A stretch of DNA of 64,000 nt, taken from contig CAVXHJ010000001.1 of assembly GCA_963761435.1 (NCBI GenBank), positions 124,001 through 188,000 on the forward strand. Reading direction: 5' to 3'. Source of the stretch: Roseiarcus sp963761435 (GTDB lineage Bacteria > Pseudomonadota > Alphaproteobacteria > Rhizobiales > Beijerinckiaceae). Shown here one piece after another: positions 56,041 through 64,000 of this stretch (position 1 is its first letter; each line of letters starts with the position of its first letter). A program made the translations under genes and the position numbers. Below the pieces are notes generated by a model, which worked only from the letters and a program-made list of their open reading frames with translations, searched no databases and was not told where the DNA came from.

Positions 56041-59000
56041 TCAGTGATCTACGCGAGGCGCCAACCCCCGCCGCATCGCATGGGCGGCCGCCTCCGTGCG
56101 GTTGGAGCAGCCGGTTTTGGCGAGGATGCTGCGGACATGCGTCGCCACCGTGTTGAGGCTGATCGACAGGGCCGTCGCGATGTCGGCGTTGGTGCGGCCG
56201 ATCGCGATCAGGCGCAGCACCTCCGCCTCGCGGGGGGTCAAATCGTCTTCGCCCAGGCTTGACGGCGCTGTTGCTTCCAGTTCCCTCAATCGGGCGCCGG
56301 CCCGCTGCTCGAGCGCGCGCGCGCCCATTTTCTCGGCGCTCGAGAGGCTCGATCGCAACAGGGCGCGGGCTTGCTCGCGGTCGCCCGGTTCGCCGCGGGC
56401 AAGCAACATCGCGGCATAGTCATGGCGGGTGTGGGCGAGTGGAAGGAAAGCGCCAATCCGCGTGTTCATCGCCAGAGCGTCCTCGAAATGGCGCTCCGAC
56501 GCCGACCAGTCGGACGTGGTCGCCGCCAGCATCCCCAGGTGGCGCCCGCTCGCGCCGCTGCACACGAAGCCGCCGCCCAGCACGAGCGCGCGGTCGGCGT
56601 AGGGCAGGAGCAAACGATAGAGCATCGCCGCCCGACGGGGGTCATTGAGCGCCGCGCACACCTCAGCAAGGTAGGCCAGGCATGTCGCCCACCTTCCGTC
56701 GCGCGGCAAATCGTCGAAGTCTCGCGTCGCCAGACGCTCGAATTCAGTGCGCGCCTCGTCCAACTGATCGAGTTCGACGTAGAGGACTGTGAGCCCCGGC
56801 CCCCATACTGACGTCGCCGAAGCGGTGCGCATGAAATGAGTCACTGCCGGCGCCAGCTCTTTGAGCCGTCCCTGCTCGCGGCGCAGAGTGAAGACCTGCA
56901 CGCTGAGAAAGGCCATTTGGCTTTCGCGTTCTGTCGTGTCCGCGCCTGACATCCGCGAATTTGCTTCGGCCGAAAGTCGGGCTGCTGCGTCGAGTTCGCC
57001 TCGCATGAGCGCTATTGCGGCGCGCAGACCAATCAGGCCGAGCGCGGTATCTCGGCGGCCCAGTCTGGCGTTAGCTCGCCCGAGATGAACAATCTCATCC
57101 TCGACTGCGGCAAAGTCACCGAGTTCGAGACAACACGCCAGTCTTCGGACGCGCGCCATGAAGGCGATCTCGCCGCTTCCGGAGAGCATGGCCGCCTCTA
57201 GCGCCTCGCTGGCAAGCGCGAGCAGATTCCGTGTGCCGTCGGGTCCCCAGGGGAAGTCGAAGAGATACTCGAGGGTGCTCGCCAGAAGCGCCGGGTCTCC
57301 GAGCCGCCTTGCAGTTGCGATCGCGAAATCCAGCCGCTCTCTCGCTTCTTTCTCCGATCCTGCGTAGAGCAATGACCGCGCCAGGCCGCCGGTCAGCTCG
57401 ACCCGCAATTTGATTTCGGATTCAGGAACAATCCGCAGCGCGTCCGCCAGCAGTCCCTCTGGCGGGGCGTCCGCAGCCCGCCCCACACGCCATGAAACCC
57501 ATTCGTACGCCAATGCCGACTTGGCTAGCGGCTCGTACAGGTCAAAACGCAGCGCCGCCTCCGCCGCCTCGCGAAGAGTTTTTTGAGCGCGTGGGAAATC
57601 ACCGGACATACGTTGCGCTTCGCCAAGCTGGAACAGCAAGCTGCAACGCATCGCCTCGTCAGCGGCGGGGCGCAGAGCCAAGGCGTCGAGCGCCATTTGG
57701 AAGAACTGCGCGGCGTCCTCGACGGCGAGCAATGCCTCGGCGCTCTGGCCGGCCCGGGTCGCGTAGTCTATTCCCCGATCGAGGTCGCCGCTGGCGCTGA
57801 AGTGGTGCGCCAGTTCCGGCAGAAGCGCGCGTCGATCGCCGCCGCCGAGCGCCTCGAGAGCGCTCCCCACTGCTCGATGCATCCGGCGTCGCGCGCTGGC
57901 GCCCAGTTCATCGTAAAGCGTGACCCGAACCAGGTTATGAATGAACTGGTAGCGCCGATCGCCTGCCCCATTGATGATATGAGCGGCCAGCGCTTCGTCC
58001 AACGCCTCGATCACCTCATCGGCGCCAAGTGGAGCGGCCGTTCGCACCAGCAGCTCGAGCGAGAAACTGCGGCCGATTACCGAGGCAAGCGCCAGAACCT
58101 CATTGCAAGCCGGGGAGAGAAGGTTGAGGCGACGGCCGATCACCTCCTTCAACCCTTCGGGAACCCGGATGACGCGCGGCAGCGCCGCGTCTGGCGCTTC
58201 GATTTCGGCGTTGAGGACGCCTTGCTGTTCTAAAAACCGCACGATTTCACGGAGAAACAGGGGGTTGCCCTCGGTCTGCCGATGCAGGGACAGGGTGAAC
58301 CACGCCGGCGGCGTCCCTCCAGCGGCAGCGGTGACGAAGGCCTGCGTCTCTTCTGCGCTCAAGCCAAGCAAATTGACTCGGGTGATGTGCCTCACCCGCG
58401 CCAGACCGCCCAGCGTGTTCGATAGCGGATGCTGGCGCGACAGGTCGGTGGCCCGATATGTTCCGACCAGCAGCAGAGGAATATCGGCGATCTCGGGCGC
58501 CAGGAACTCGAGGAGGCGCAGCGACGGCGCATCGGCCCAATGCAGGTCATCGAGCACCAAAACGAGCGGCTGGTGCTCGCACGCCCCGGCAAGCAGCCGG
58601 CGAATCGCTTCAAACATGCGGAAGCGCGCCTCCGCGGTATCCCTCAGCCGGGCGCCCGAGCTCGACCTCGGCAGATGGTCGCGTATTTCCGGGGTCAGGT
58701 CCGCGATATCGGCGGCGCCCGGGCCGAGATCGCCGAGCGGAACCTCGGGAGCGCGCGACTGCAACAACGAGCGGATGATCTGGACCCAGGGCCAATAGGG
58801 CGGAGCGCCCGCTTGTTCGTGGCAGCGGCCCCACAGCACGCTCGCCCCCCGCTTTGCGGCGTCTTGGGAAAATTCCTGGGCCGTCCGGGTCTTGCCAATT
58901 CCTGGCTCCCCGGCGATCACGACGCCGCCCCCGCGTCCGGATAGCGCCTGCTCCAGCGCCCCGCGCAGCGCCGCTAACTCGCGCTCTCGCCCGACGAAGG

Positions 59001-59100
59001 TTTCCTCTGGGCGTCCGACGAGATTCTTGACGGGCGTCTGAATGACCGCCTCCCGACGGCGAATGACGCCGAAACTGCCTCGATTGCGTTGGGCGCGCAA
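56041..59100 (-). CDS. LuxR-family regulator with AAA ATPase domain (LAL type)
   Basis: 1019 aa. STAND-type ATPase at the N-terminus: FVGRERELAALRGALEQAL, Walker A GEPGIGKTRTAQE and Walker B VLVLDDLHWAD. The middle is a long helical TPR-like sensor region (residues about 400-930), and residues 950-1019 are a LuxR helix-turn-helix (DDLTPREAEVLRLIAIGRTNADIATALSISLNTVATHVRSILAKTG). Large ATP-dependent activator. The neighbouring FAD enzyme and DUF4242 gene are the likely targets, by context only. The effector is unknown. Confidence 0.93.
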   Translation of the reverse strand: MRAQRNRGSFGVIRRREAVIQTPVKNLVGRPEETFVGRERELAALRGALEQALSGRGGGVVIAGEPGIGKTRTAQEFSQDAAKRGASVLWGRCHEQAGAPPYWPWVQIIRSLLQSRAPEVPLGDLGPGAADIADLTPEIRDHLPRSSSGARLRDTAEARFRMFEAIRRLLAGACEHQPLVLVLDDLHWADAPSLRLLEFLAPEIADIPLLLVGTYRATDLSRQHPLSNTLGGLARVRHITRVNLLGLSAEETQAFVTAAAGGTPPAWFTLSLHRQTEGNPLFLREIVRFLEQQGVLNAEIEAPDAALPRVIRVPEGLKEVIGRRLNLLSPACNEVLALASVIGRSFSLELLVRTAAPLGADEVIEALDEALAAHIINGAGDRRYQFIHNLVRVTLYDELGASARRRMHRAVGSALEALGGGDRRALLPELAHHFSASGDLDRGIDYATRAGQSAEALLAVEDAAQFFQMALDALALRPAADEAMRCSLLFQLGEAQRMSGDFPRAQKTLREAAEAALRFDLYEPLAKSALAYEWVSWRVGRAADAPPEGLLADALRIVPESEIKLRVELTGGLARSLLYAGSEKEARERLDFAIATARRLGDPALLASTLEYLFDFPWGPDGTRNLLALASEALEAAMLSGSGEIAFMARVRRLACCLELGDFAAVEDEIVHLGRANARLGRRDTALGLIGLRAAIALMRGELDAAARLSAEANSRMSGADTTERESQMAFLSVQVFTLRREQGRLKELAPAVTHFMRTASATSVWGPGLTVLYVELDQLDEARTEFERLATRDFDDLPRDGRWATCLAYLAEVCAALNDPRRAAMLYRLLLPYADRALVLGGGFVCSGASGRHLGMLAATTSDWSASERHFEDALAMNTRIGAFLPLAHTRHDYAAMLLARGEPGDREQARALLRSSLSSAEKMGARALEQRAGARLRELEATAPSSLGEDDLTPREAEVLRLIAIGRTNADIATALSISLNTVATHVRSILAKTGCSNRTEAAAHAMRRGLAPRVDH

Positions 59101-59179
59101 GGTCGGAGCCGTCGGAAATAGGATTGTTGAAGGGGCAAGAGGCGTGCTGATTGACGAGGTTGATGATTCCGCTCAACAC

Positions 59180-59195
59180 TCCGGCGCAAGCCGGA
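59180..59195 (+). promoter_or_regulatory. Small hairpin in the DUF4242 leader
   Basis: TCCGGC pairs with GCCGGA around the tetraloop GCAA, ending 15 bases before the ATG, with the ribosome site AGGAAG between them. A possible translational element. Confidence 0.4.
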
Positions 59196-59210
59196 ACGTA
59201 GGAAGCCGCC

Positions 59211-59519
59211 ATGCCCCTGTTTCTGATCGAACGAACCTTCGCCGATCTCGTGCCCACCGATCCGGAATCGATGGCGGCGATCAAGCTGGTCAACGACGAG
59301 ATTGGGGTGCAGTGGCTATTTTCGTTCCTCAGCGCCGACAAGCGAAAGACGTTTTGCCTCTACGAGGCGGTAAGTCCCGAGGCGATCCGGGCGGCCGCGC
59401 AGCGGCTCGGCATACCAGCCGACTCGATTGTCGAGGTCGGCGAAATCGGGCCCGAGGCCGCGGTGATCGCGGCGCTGCGGCCACATTCAAACGAAACCGC
59501 GGTCCATCCAAGCTTTTGA
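59211..59519 (+). CDS. DUF4242 family small protein
   Basis: 102 aa, ferredoxin-like alpha/beta fold. MPLFLIERTFADLVP, then VQWLFSFLSADKRKTFCLYEAVSPEAIRAAAQRLGIPADSIVEVGEI, matches DUF4242, which includes the nickel-binding SCO4226. ATG 59211 after AGGAAG. Divergent from the LuxR-type regulator, which is often seen beside such genes; a target relationship is only inferred. Confidence 0.85.
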   Translation: MPLFLIERTFADLVPTDPESMAAIKLVNDEIGVQWLFSFLSADKRKTFCLYEAVSPEAIRAAAQRLGIPADSIVEVGEIGPEAAVIAALRPHSNETAVHPSF

Positions 59520-59580
59520 CGGACACAGCTGCGACCGCGGCGTCATAGCTGCTGACCGTGTGGATCCCGGCCGAGGGTTC

Positions 59581-60278
59581 CTACTCCATCTCTCTCACCT
59601 GCCCGTCGCGGATGGTGACGCGGCGATCCATGCGGGCGGCGAGATCCATGTTGTGCGTGGCGACGAGGGCGGCGAGGCCGCTCGCCTTGACCAGCGCCGC
59701 TAGCGTCGTGAAGACATGATCGGCGGTCTTCGGGTCGAGATTGCCGGTCGGCTCGTCCGCGAGCAGCACCCGCGGGCCATTGGCGACCGCGCGGGCAATA
59801 GCCACCCGCTGCTGCTCGCCGCCGGACAATTCCGCTGGGCGGTGGCTCTCACGCTGCCCTAGTCCGAGATAGGCGAGCAGTTCGCGAGCTCGCGTCGCCG
59901 CCTGGGCGCGCGGGAGACCTGCGATCATCTGGGGCAGCACGAGATTCTCCAGCGCCGAGAATTCCGGCAGCAGGTGGTGAAACTGATAGACGAAGCCGAT
60001 TTCGGTGCGCCGCAGCGCCGTCCGCTTGTCATCGCTCATCGTCGAAGTCGCCGCGCCGCCGATCCTGCACTTCGCCCGCATCGGGCCGCTCGAGCAGGCC
60101 CGCCAGATGCAGCAGGGTCGATTTTCCAGCGCCGGACGGCGCGATCAGCGCCACTGACTGACCGGGCGAGAGCTCGAGAACTCGCGCCGTTCAGGACCTC
60201 GACCGTCGTTTCGGCCCGCCCATATCGGCGCTCCACTCCGTCGAGGGCGAGCGCGGCGACGCGTGCGGCCTCATTCAT
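59581..60278 (-). CDS. lolD: Lipoprotein-releasing ABC transporter ATPase LolD (two frameshifts in this sequence)
   Basis: 231 aa after removing two extra bases, exactly the usual LolD length. Powers extraction of outer-membrane lipoproteins with LolC/E. Walker A reads PSGAGKST only after correction at 60178-60183 (ASLELSPGQSVALIAPSGAGK). Signature LSGGEQQRVAIARA and Walker B VLLADEPTGNLD are intact. The second extra base is near 60066-60070, between PDAGEV and RIGGAATSTMSDDK. The ATG at 60276-60278 overlaps the LolC stop by eight bases. Errors are likelier than mutations in an essential gene. Confidence 0.92.
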
Positions 60279-61569
60279 AGCGCAGCGCTTCAACCGGATC
60301 GAGCTTGGCCGCACGCCAGGACGGATAGATCGTCGCCGCGAGCGATAGAATCAGCGCCATGGCTACGACCGCAAAGACGTCGGTCGCTTCAACCCGCGAA
60401 GGCAATTGCGACAGGAAGTAGAATTCGGACGGGAAGAGGTTGGCGCCGGTGAGCCAGCTCAGGCCTTGCCGGATCGGTTCGACATTATGCGCGACGAGGA
60501 GGCCAAGCGCGAGGCCGACCACCGTGCCGACGAACCCGATCGTCGCGCCGGTGATGAGAAAGATCCGCATGATCGAGCCGCGCGTCGCGCCCATCGTGCG
60601 CAGAACGGCGACCGCGCGCGCCTTGTCCTGCACGAGCATGATCAGGCCGGAGATGATGTTGAGCGACGCAACCAGCACGATCAGCGTCAGAATGGCGAAC
60701 ATCACGTTGCTTTCCACCGCCAGCACGTCGAAGAAGCTGCGGTTGAGTTGGCGCCAGTCGGTGTCGATCATCGGCCGCTGCTGCGCAGGCTCGATTCTAC
60801 GCCGCATCGCGTCCATGTCGTCGGGATCGGCGACGTAGACTTCGATTACGCTGGCCTGGCCATCCTGGTTGAAGAAGGTTTGCGCTTCGGCGAGCGGCAT
60901 GAAGATGAAGGTGTTGTCGAAGGTCGTCATGCCGATCTGGAAAATGGCCGCAACCGTATAGGACTTCATGCGCGGCGTGACGCCGAATGGCGTTTCGGCG
61001 CCATGCGGAGCGATGATGGTCACCTTGTCGCCGACCCTGAGGCTCAAGTGTTCCGCGAGCTTGGCGCCGACAGCCACGCCGCGCCCGGAATCAAATCCGT
61101 CGAGCGAGCCCTGGGTCACGTGGCCGGCGACGCCCGGGAGACGCTCGAGATCCCGTCCGCGAACGCCCCGCACCAGCGCGCCCGATGAGCCATAGGGGGA
61201 ACTGGCGAACGCCTGTCCCTCGACCAATGGCAACGCCAAAGTGACGCCCGGAACTTTGCTCACCCTCTCTGCCACCGCATCGTAATCCGTCAGCGGCGTT
61301 TCGACCCCCTGCAGGAACATGTGACCGTTGAGGCCGATCATCTTGTTCATCAGGTCATGGCGGAAGCCGTTCATTACCGACATGACAACGATCAGCGCCG
61401 CAACGCCAAGGACGATGCCAAGGAATGAGAAACCGGCAATGACCGAGATCGAACGCTGGGCGTTGCGGGCGCGGAGATAGCGAAAGGCCACCATCCACTC
61501 GAATGCCGCAAAGGCCCGCGTCGCCGGCGCCGTTGCGGGAGCGGCCGCCTCGACCGCAATTGCTGTCAC
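60271..61569 (-). CDS. lolC: Lipoprotein-releasing permease LolC/LolE
   Basis: 432 aa. MacB-type topology: FEWMVAFRYLRARNAQRSISVIAGFSFLGIVLGVAALIVVMSVMNGFRHDL holds helix 1, then a large periplasmic domain, then three C-terminal helices (SLNIISGLIMLVQDKARAVAVLRTMGATRG ... AATIYPSWRAAKLDPVEALRYE). Forms the LolCDE complex. GTG start overlaps the proS stop (GTGA). Alphaproteobacteria often have a single LolC/E-type permease. Confidence 0.95.
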   Translation of the reverse strand: MTAIAVEAAAPATAPATRAFAAFEWMVAFRYLRARNAQRSISVIAGFSFLGIVLGVAALIVVMSVMNGFRHDLMNKMIGLNGHMFLQGVETPLTDYDAVAERVSKVPGVTLALPLVEGQAFASSPYGSSGALVRGVRGRDLERLPGVAGHVTQGSLDGFDSGRGVAVGAKLAEHLSLRVGDKVTIIAPHGAETPFGVTPRMKSYTVAAIFQIGMTTFDNTFIFMPLAEAQTFFNQDGQASVIEVYVADPDDMDAMRRRIEPAQQRPMIDTDWRQLNRSFFDVLAVESNVMFAILTLIVLVASLNIISGLIMLVQDKARAVAVLRTMGATRGSIMRIFLITGATIGFVGTVVGLALGLLVAHNVEPIRQGLSWLTGANLFPSEFYFLSQLPSRVEATDVFAVVAMALILSLAATIYPSWRAAKLDPVEALRYE

Positions 61570-62900
61570 GGCCCAGCCTTCCCGACGAGCAGGGCGATCG
61601 CGGCATCGACGCTCATCAACTCGCGCTCCCCGCCGCGGCGGGTCTTTACTTCAACCTTGCCTTCGCCAAGGCTCTTGGGGCCAACGATGGCCTGGCGCGG
61701 CGCGCCGACCAGATCCATCGCGGCGAATTTCGCCCCGGGACGCTCGTCGCGATCGTCGTAAAGGACATCAACTCCGGCTTTGCCAAGCGAGGCGTAAATG
61801 CGCGCGCAAGCCGCGTCGCATGCGGCGTCGCCGACCTTGAGATTGATGAGCCCAACCCGGAACGGCGCGACGGCCTCCGGCCAGATGGGACCGTTCTCGT
61901 CGTGGTTGGCCTCGATCAGCGCGGCCGCGAGCCGGGTCGGACCGATGCCATACGAGCCCATGTGCACGGCGTGCTCCTTGCCGTCCGGACCATTGACGAC
62001 CGCCTTCATGGGCGCTGAATACTTGGTCCCGAAGTAGAAAATATGGCCGACCTCGATCCCGCGGGCGGATATCCGGTCTTTCGGATCGAGCCCGTCGAAC
62101 GCGGCTGGATCGTGCTTCTCAGAGGTCGCGGCGTAGAGCGAGGTCCACTTGTCGACCACGGCCTGCATCGTCTCGGGGCTGTCGAAATCGATGTTCTCGG
62201 GCGGCGTCGGAAACGAGAGATAGTCGCGATGGCAGAACACCTCGCTCTCGCCGGTCGACGCGAGAATGACGAACTCGTGGCTGAGGTCGCCGCCGATCGG
62301 GCCGGATTCGGCGCGCATCGGAATGGCGGTCAGGCCGAGCCGCGCGAATGTGCGCAGGTAGGCGGTGAACATCTTGTTGTAGGAGTGGCGCGCGCCCGCC
62401 TGATCGAGGTCGAAGGAATAGGCGTCCTTCATCAGGAATTCGCGCGAGCGCATCACGCCGAAGCGCGGCCTCACCTCGTCGCGGAACTTCCACTGGATGT
62501 GATAGAGATTGAGCGGCAGATCCTTGTAGGAGCGAACCGAGGCGCGGAAGATCTCGGTGATCATCTCCTCGTTGGTCGGCCCGTACAGCATGTCGCGGTC
62601 GTGCCGGTCGCGGATGCGCAGCATCTCCTTGCCGTAATCGTCGTAGCGCCCGGATTCGCGCCAGAGATCGGCCGACTGGATGGTCGGCATCAGCACCTCG
62701 ATTGCACCGGCGCGATTCTGCTCCTCGCGAACGATGGCGCAGATCTTGTGCAGGACCCTGACGCCGAGCGGCAGCCAGGCGTAGCTGCCCGCCGCCTCCT
62801 GGCGGATCATGCCGGCGCGCAGCATGAGCCGGTGCGAGACGATCTCCGCCTCCTTCGGCGTCTCCTTGAGAATCGGCAGGAAATAACGGGAAAGACGCAT
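61566..62900 (-). CDS. proS: Prolyl-tRNA synthetase, short alphaproteobacterial form
   Basis: 444 aa class II synthetase. Motif 2 (RPRFGVMRSREFLMKDAYSFD) and motif 3 (GSYGIGPTRLAAALIEAN) are clear. It lacks the long editing insertion of E. coli-type ProRS, as usual in this group. First gene of a coupled proS-lolC-lolD operon. ATG 62900. Confidence 0.96.
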   Translation of the reverse strand: MRLSRYFLPILKETPKEAEIVSHRLMLRAGMIRQEAAGSYAWLPLGVRVLHKICAIVREEQNRAGAIEVLMPTIQSADLWRESGRYDDYGKEMLRIRDRHDRDMLYGPTNEEMITEIFRASVRSYKDLPLNLYHIQWKFRDEVRPRFGVMRSREFLMKDAYSFDLDQAGARHSYNKMFTAYLRTFARLGLTAIPMRAESGPIGGDLSHEFVILASTGESEVFCHRDYLSFPTPPENIDFDSPETMQAVVDKWTSLYAATSEKHDPAAFDGLDPKDRISARGIEVGHIFYFGTKYSAPMKAVVNGPDGKEHAVHMGSYGIGPTRLAAALIEANHDENGPIWPEAVAPFRVGLINLKVGDAACDAACARIYASLGKAGVDVLYDDRDERPGAKFAAMDLVGAPRQAIVGPKSLGEGKVEVKTRRGGERELMSVDAAIALLVGKAGP

Positions 62901-63030
62901 ATCTGGCTCATAGGGATCGAATCAGGCGCGACGGCGACGCTCGGTCCCGCGCCTTATGGCCTCAGGCCTGCAAAAAGGGCAAGCAATAGCTGGTCGAAAT
63001 ACGGGCTCGGCGGAGCCGGACGCTCCGCCT

Positions 63031-63456
63031 CTAGTGCGCCAGGCGACGCAGGAATTCGAGGTCGACGAGCCCGGCGTGCTGTTTGACGACCTTGCCCTTT
63101 TCGAACGCGATCAGGGTCGGAATGCCGCGAATGCCGTAACGCGCGGCGATCGCCGGCTCCTCGTCGACATTGACCTTGGCGAAGCGGGCGCGGGGTTCGA
63201 GCTCTTTTGCCGCGCGATCGAAGATCGGCGCCATCGCCCGGCACGGCCCGCACCATGGCGCCCAGAAGTCGACGATGACCGGCGCATCGTTGCGCTCGAT
63301 CGTCTTGTCGAAGGTCTTCGACGTCAACACGGTCGGCGCGCCGGTAAAGAGACGCGACTTGCAGACGCCGCAGACCGCCTCGGCGGCCGGACGCTCGGCT
63401 GGGACGCGGTTGACCGCCGAACAATGGGGGCAGACGGTATGGAGGGGCTCGGTCAT
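63031..63456 (-). CDS. trxC: Thioredoxin 2
   Basis: 141 aa. Zinc-binding pairs C9-C12 (CPHC) and C29-C32 (CGVC) precede a thioredoxin domain with the redox motif WCGPC (C69, C72). Reduces disulfides and is often induced by oxidative stress. ATG 63456. It is divergent from the DUF2282 gene with 201 bases between starts. Confidence 0.95.
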   Translation of the reverse strand: MTEPLHTVCPHCSAVNRVPAERPAAEAVCGVCKSRLFTGAPTVLTSKTFDKTIERNDAPVIVDFWAPWCGPCRAMAPIFDRAAKELEPRARFAKVNVDEEPAIAARYGIRGIPTLIAFEKGKVVKQHAGLVDLEFLRRLAH

Positions 63457-63657
63457 CGTGGCGATCTCTCTGGCGACGCCGCGTATGTGGCGATCGGCAA
63501 AGGGCGTTCAAGCGATCACAGATTCGTGATCAGTTCGTCGCGTAACCTCATCTCGTTGAGGGCGTAAAGGTTCCTGCGAGGCAGAGGGGCGCCGCCGATC
63601 GGACGGAACCCCCCGCCACGGTCGAACCAACCGATTGTTTCACTGGAGGATTTTTGC

Positions 63658-63939
63658 ATGAACGCCAGAACCGCGCTCACCGCCGCCGCGCTCGCAGCCT
63701 CGTTGGCCGGCGCCCTCGCCACCGCCGCCAAGGCGGGGCCCGCTCCCGCCCAGCCGGGCGCCGACAAGTGTTACGGCGTCGCGCTCGCCGGCAAGAATGA
63801 TTGCGCCGCCGGGGCCGGCACCACCTGCGCCGGCACTTCAACCGTCGACTACGACCCGCACCACTGGAAATATGTCGCCAAGGGCGCCTGCGAAGACATG
63901 AAGACCCCGAAGGGCCACGGCGTACTGACCCCGATGTAA
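63658..63939 (+). CDS. DUF2282 (BufA1-type) bufferin precursor
   Basis: 93 aa. Signal peptide ending AKA near residue 26, then DKCYGVALAGKNDCAAGAGTTCAGTSTVDY ... KGAC (C38, C49, C57, C78), the four-cysteine DUF2282 core. In recent work DUF2282 proteins are precursors of bufferins, copper-binding peptides matured by a DUF692 (MNIO) enzyme encoded downstream. The expected bufB/bufC genes would lie past the window end, so only the precursor is seen. ATG 63658 after GGAGG. Confidence 0.85.
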   Translation: MNARTALTAAALAASLAGALATAAKAGPAPAQPGADKCYGVALAGKNDCAAGAGTTCAGTSTVDYDPHHWKYVAKGACEDMKTPKGHGVLTPM

Positions 63940-63966
63940 GCTTTTTGCGCGTCCTTCCATCGTGTC

Positions 63967-63997
63967 CGGCCTCGCTGCGCCGCAGCGGGGCCGTTTT
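63967..63997 (+). terminator. Intrinsic terminator after the DUF2282 gene
   Basis: CGGCC and GGCCG enclose CGCTG/CAGCG with loop CGCCG, followed by TTTT. It would allow the precursor to be made in excess over downstream genes. Confidence 0.75.
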
Positions 63998-64000
63998 CGT

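Overview
The window is GC-rich chromosomal DNA of an alphaproteobacterium, most likely in the order Hyphomicrobiales (Rhizobiales). The grounds are inference: DUF2852, DUF502, DUF4260 and DUF2282 proteins, a short prolyl-tRNA synthetase next to lolC-lolD, an RpoH/CIRCE-controlled groESL, two dispersed repeats of the 'MAGLVPAIH' type that is common in this group, and putative GANTC (CcrM) sites. There is no rRNA, CRISPR array, prophage or intact insertion sequence. Two tRNA genes (Ser-GGA, Leu-GAG) are present.

Layout. 1-9.99 kb: the end of a dipeptide/oligopeptide ABC importer (two permeases, two ATPases), a DUF2852 protein, a peptide-binding protein, an amidase, a lytic transglycosylase and a large membrane protein. 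10-16.8 kb: acetate kinase, then divergently an Orn/Lys/Arg decarboxylase, a GNAT acetyltransferase and an OsmC protein, then a membrane/[2Fe-2S]/adenylate cyclase fusion. 17-26.6 kb: pirin, LysR regulator, AHL lactonase-like hydrolase, groESL, transglutaminase-like protein, GNAT, DUF502 protein, a MITE and a Bcr/CflA drug exporter. 26.9-36.9 kb: YghU-like glutathione protein, ArsR/SRPBCC/SnoaL operon, XRE regulator with a B12/radical SAM protein, 6-phosphogluconate dehydrogenase, YbgC, two HdeA/HdeB-like proteins and a cold-shock protein. 36.9-49.5 kb: tRNA-Ser, P-type ATPase with metallophosphoesterase and 3-hydroxyisobutyrate-dehydrogenase-like protein, peptide deformylase, RmuC, cupin, HbpS-like protein and an RND efflux pair. 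49.6-64 kb: small secreted protein, orphan substrate-binding protein, L,D-transpeptidase, a second MITE, an MHS-type transporter, tRNA-Leu, a FAD oxidoreductase/LuxR/DUF4242 group, proS-lolC-lolD, thioredoxin 2 and, at the right edge, a DUF2282 protein that is probably a bufferin precursor.

Three observations stand out. First, nine apparent one-base insertions break seven otherwise well-conserved genes. Seven of the nine can be repaired by removing one base inside GAACTC/GAGTTC/GAAGTC so that a GANTC site is restored, which points to systematic sequencing error at methylated sites rather than real pseudogenes. Second, two copies of a roughly 300-350 bp element share terminal inverted repeats (CGCTCTTATCGCGTT) and each has its own 8-bp target duplication. 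One of them splits a small ORF. Third, the groESL promoter combines a full RpoH-type promoter with a CIRCE operator, both lying over the last codons of the upstream lactonase gene. The DUF2282 gene at the right end probably opens a copper-buffering bufferin operon that continues past the window.
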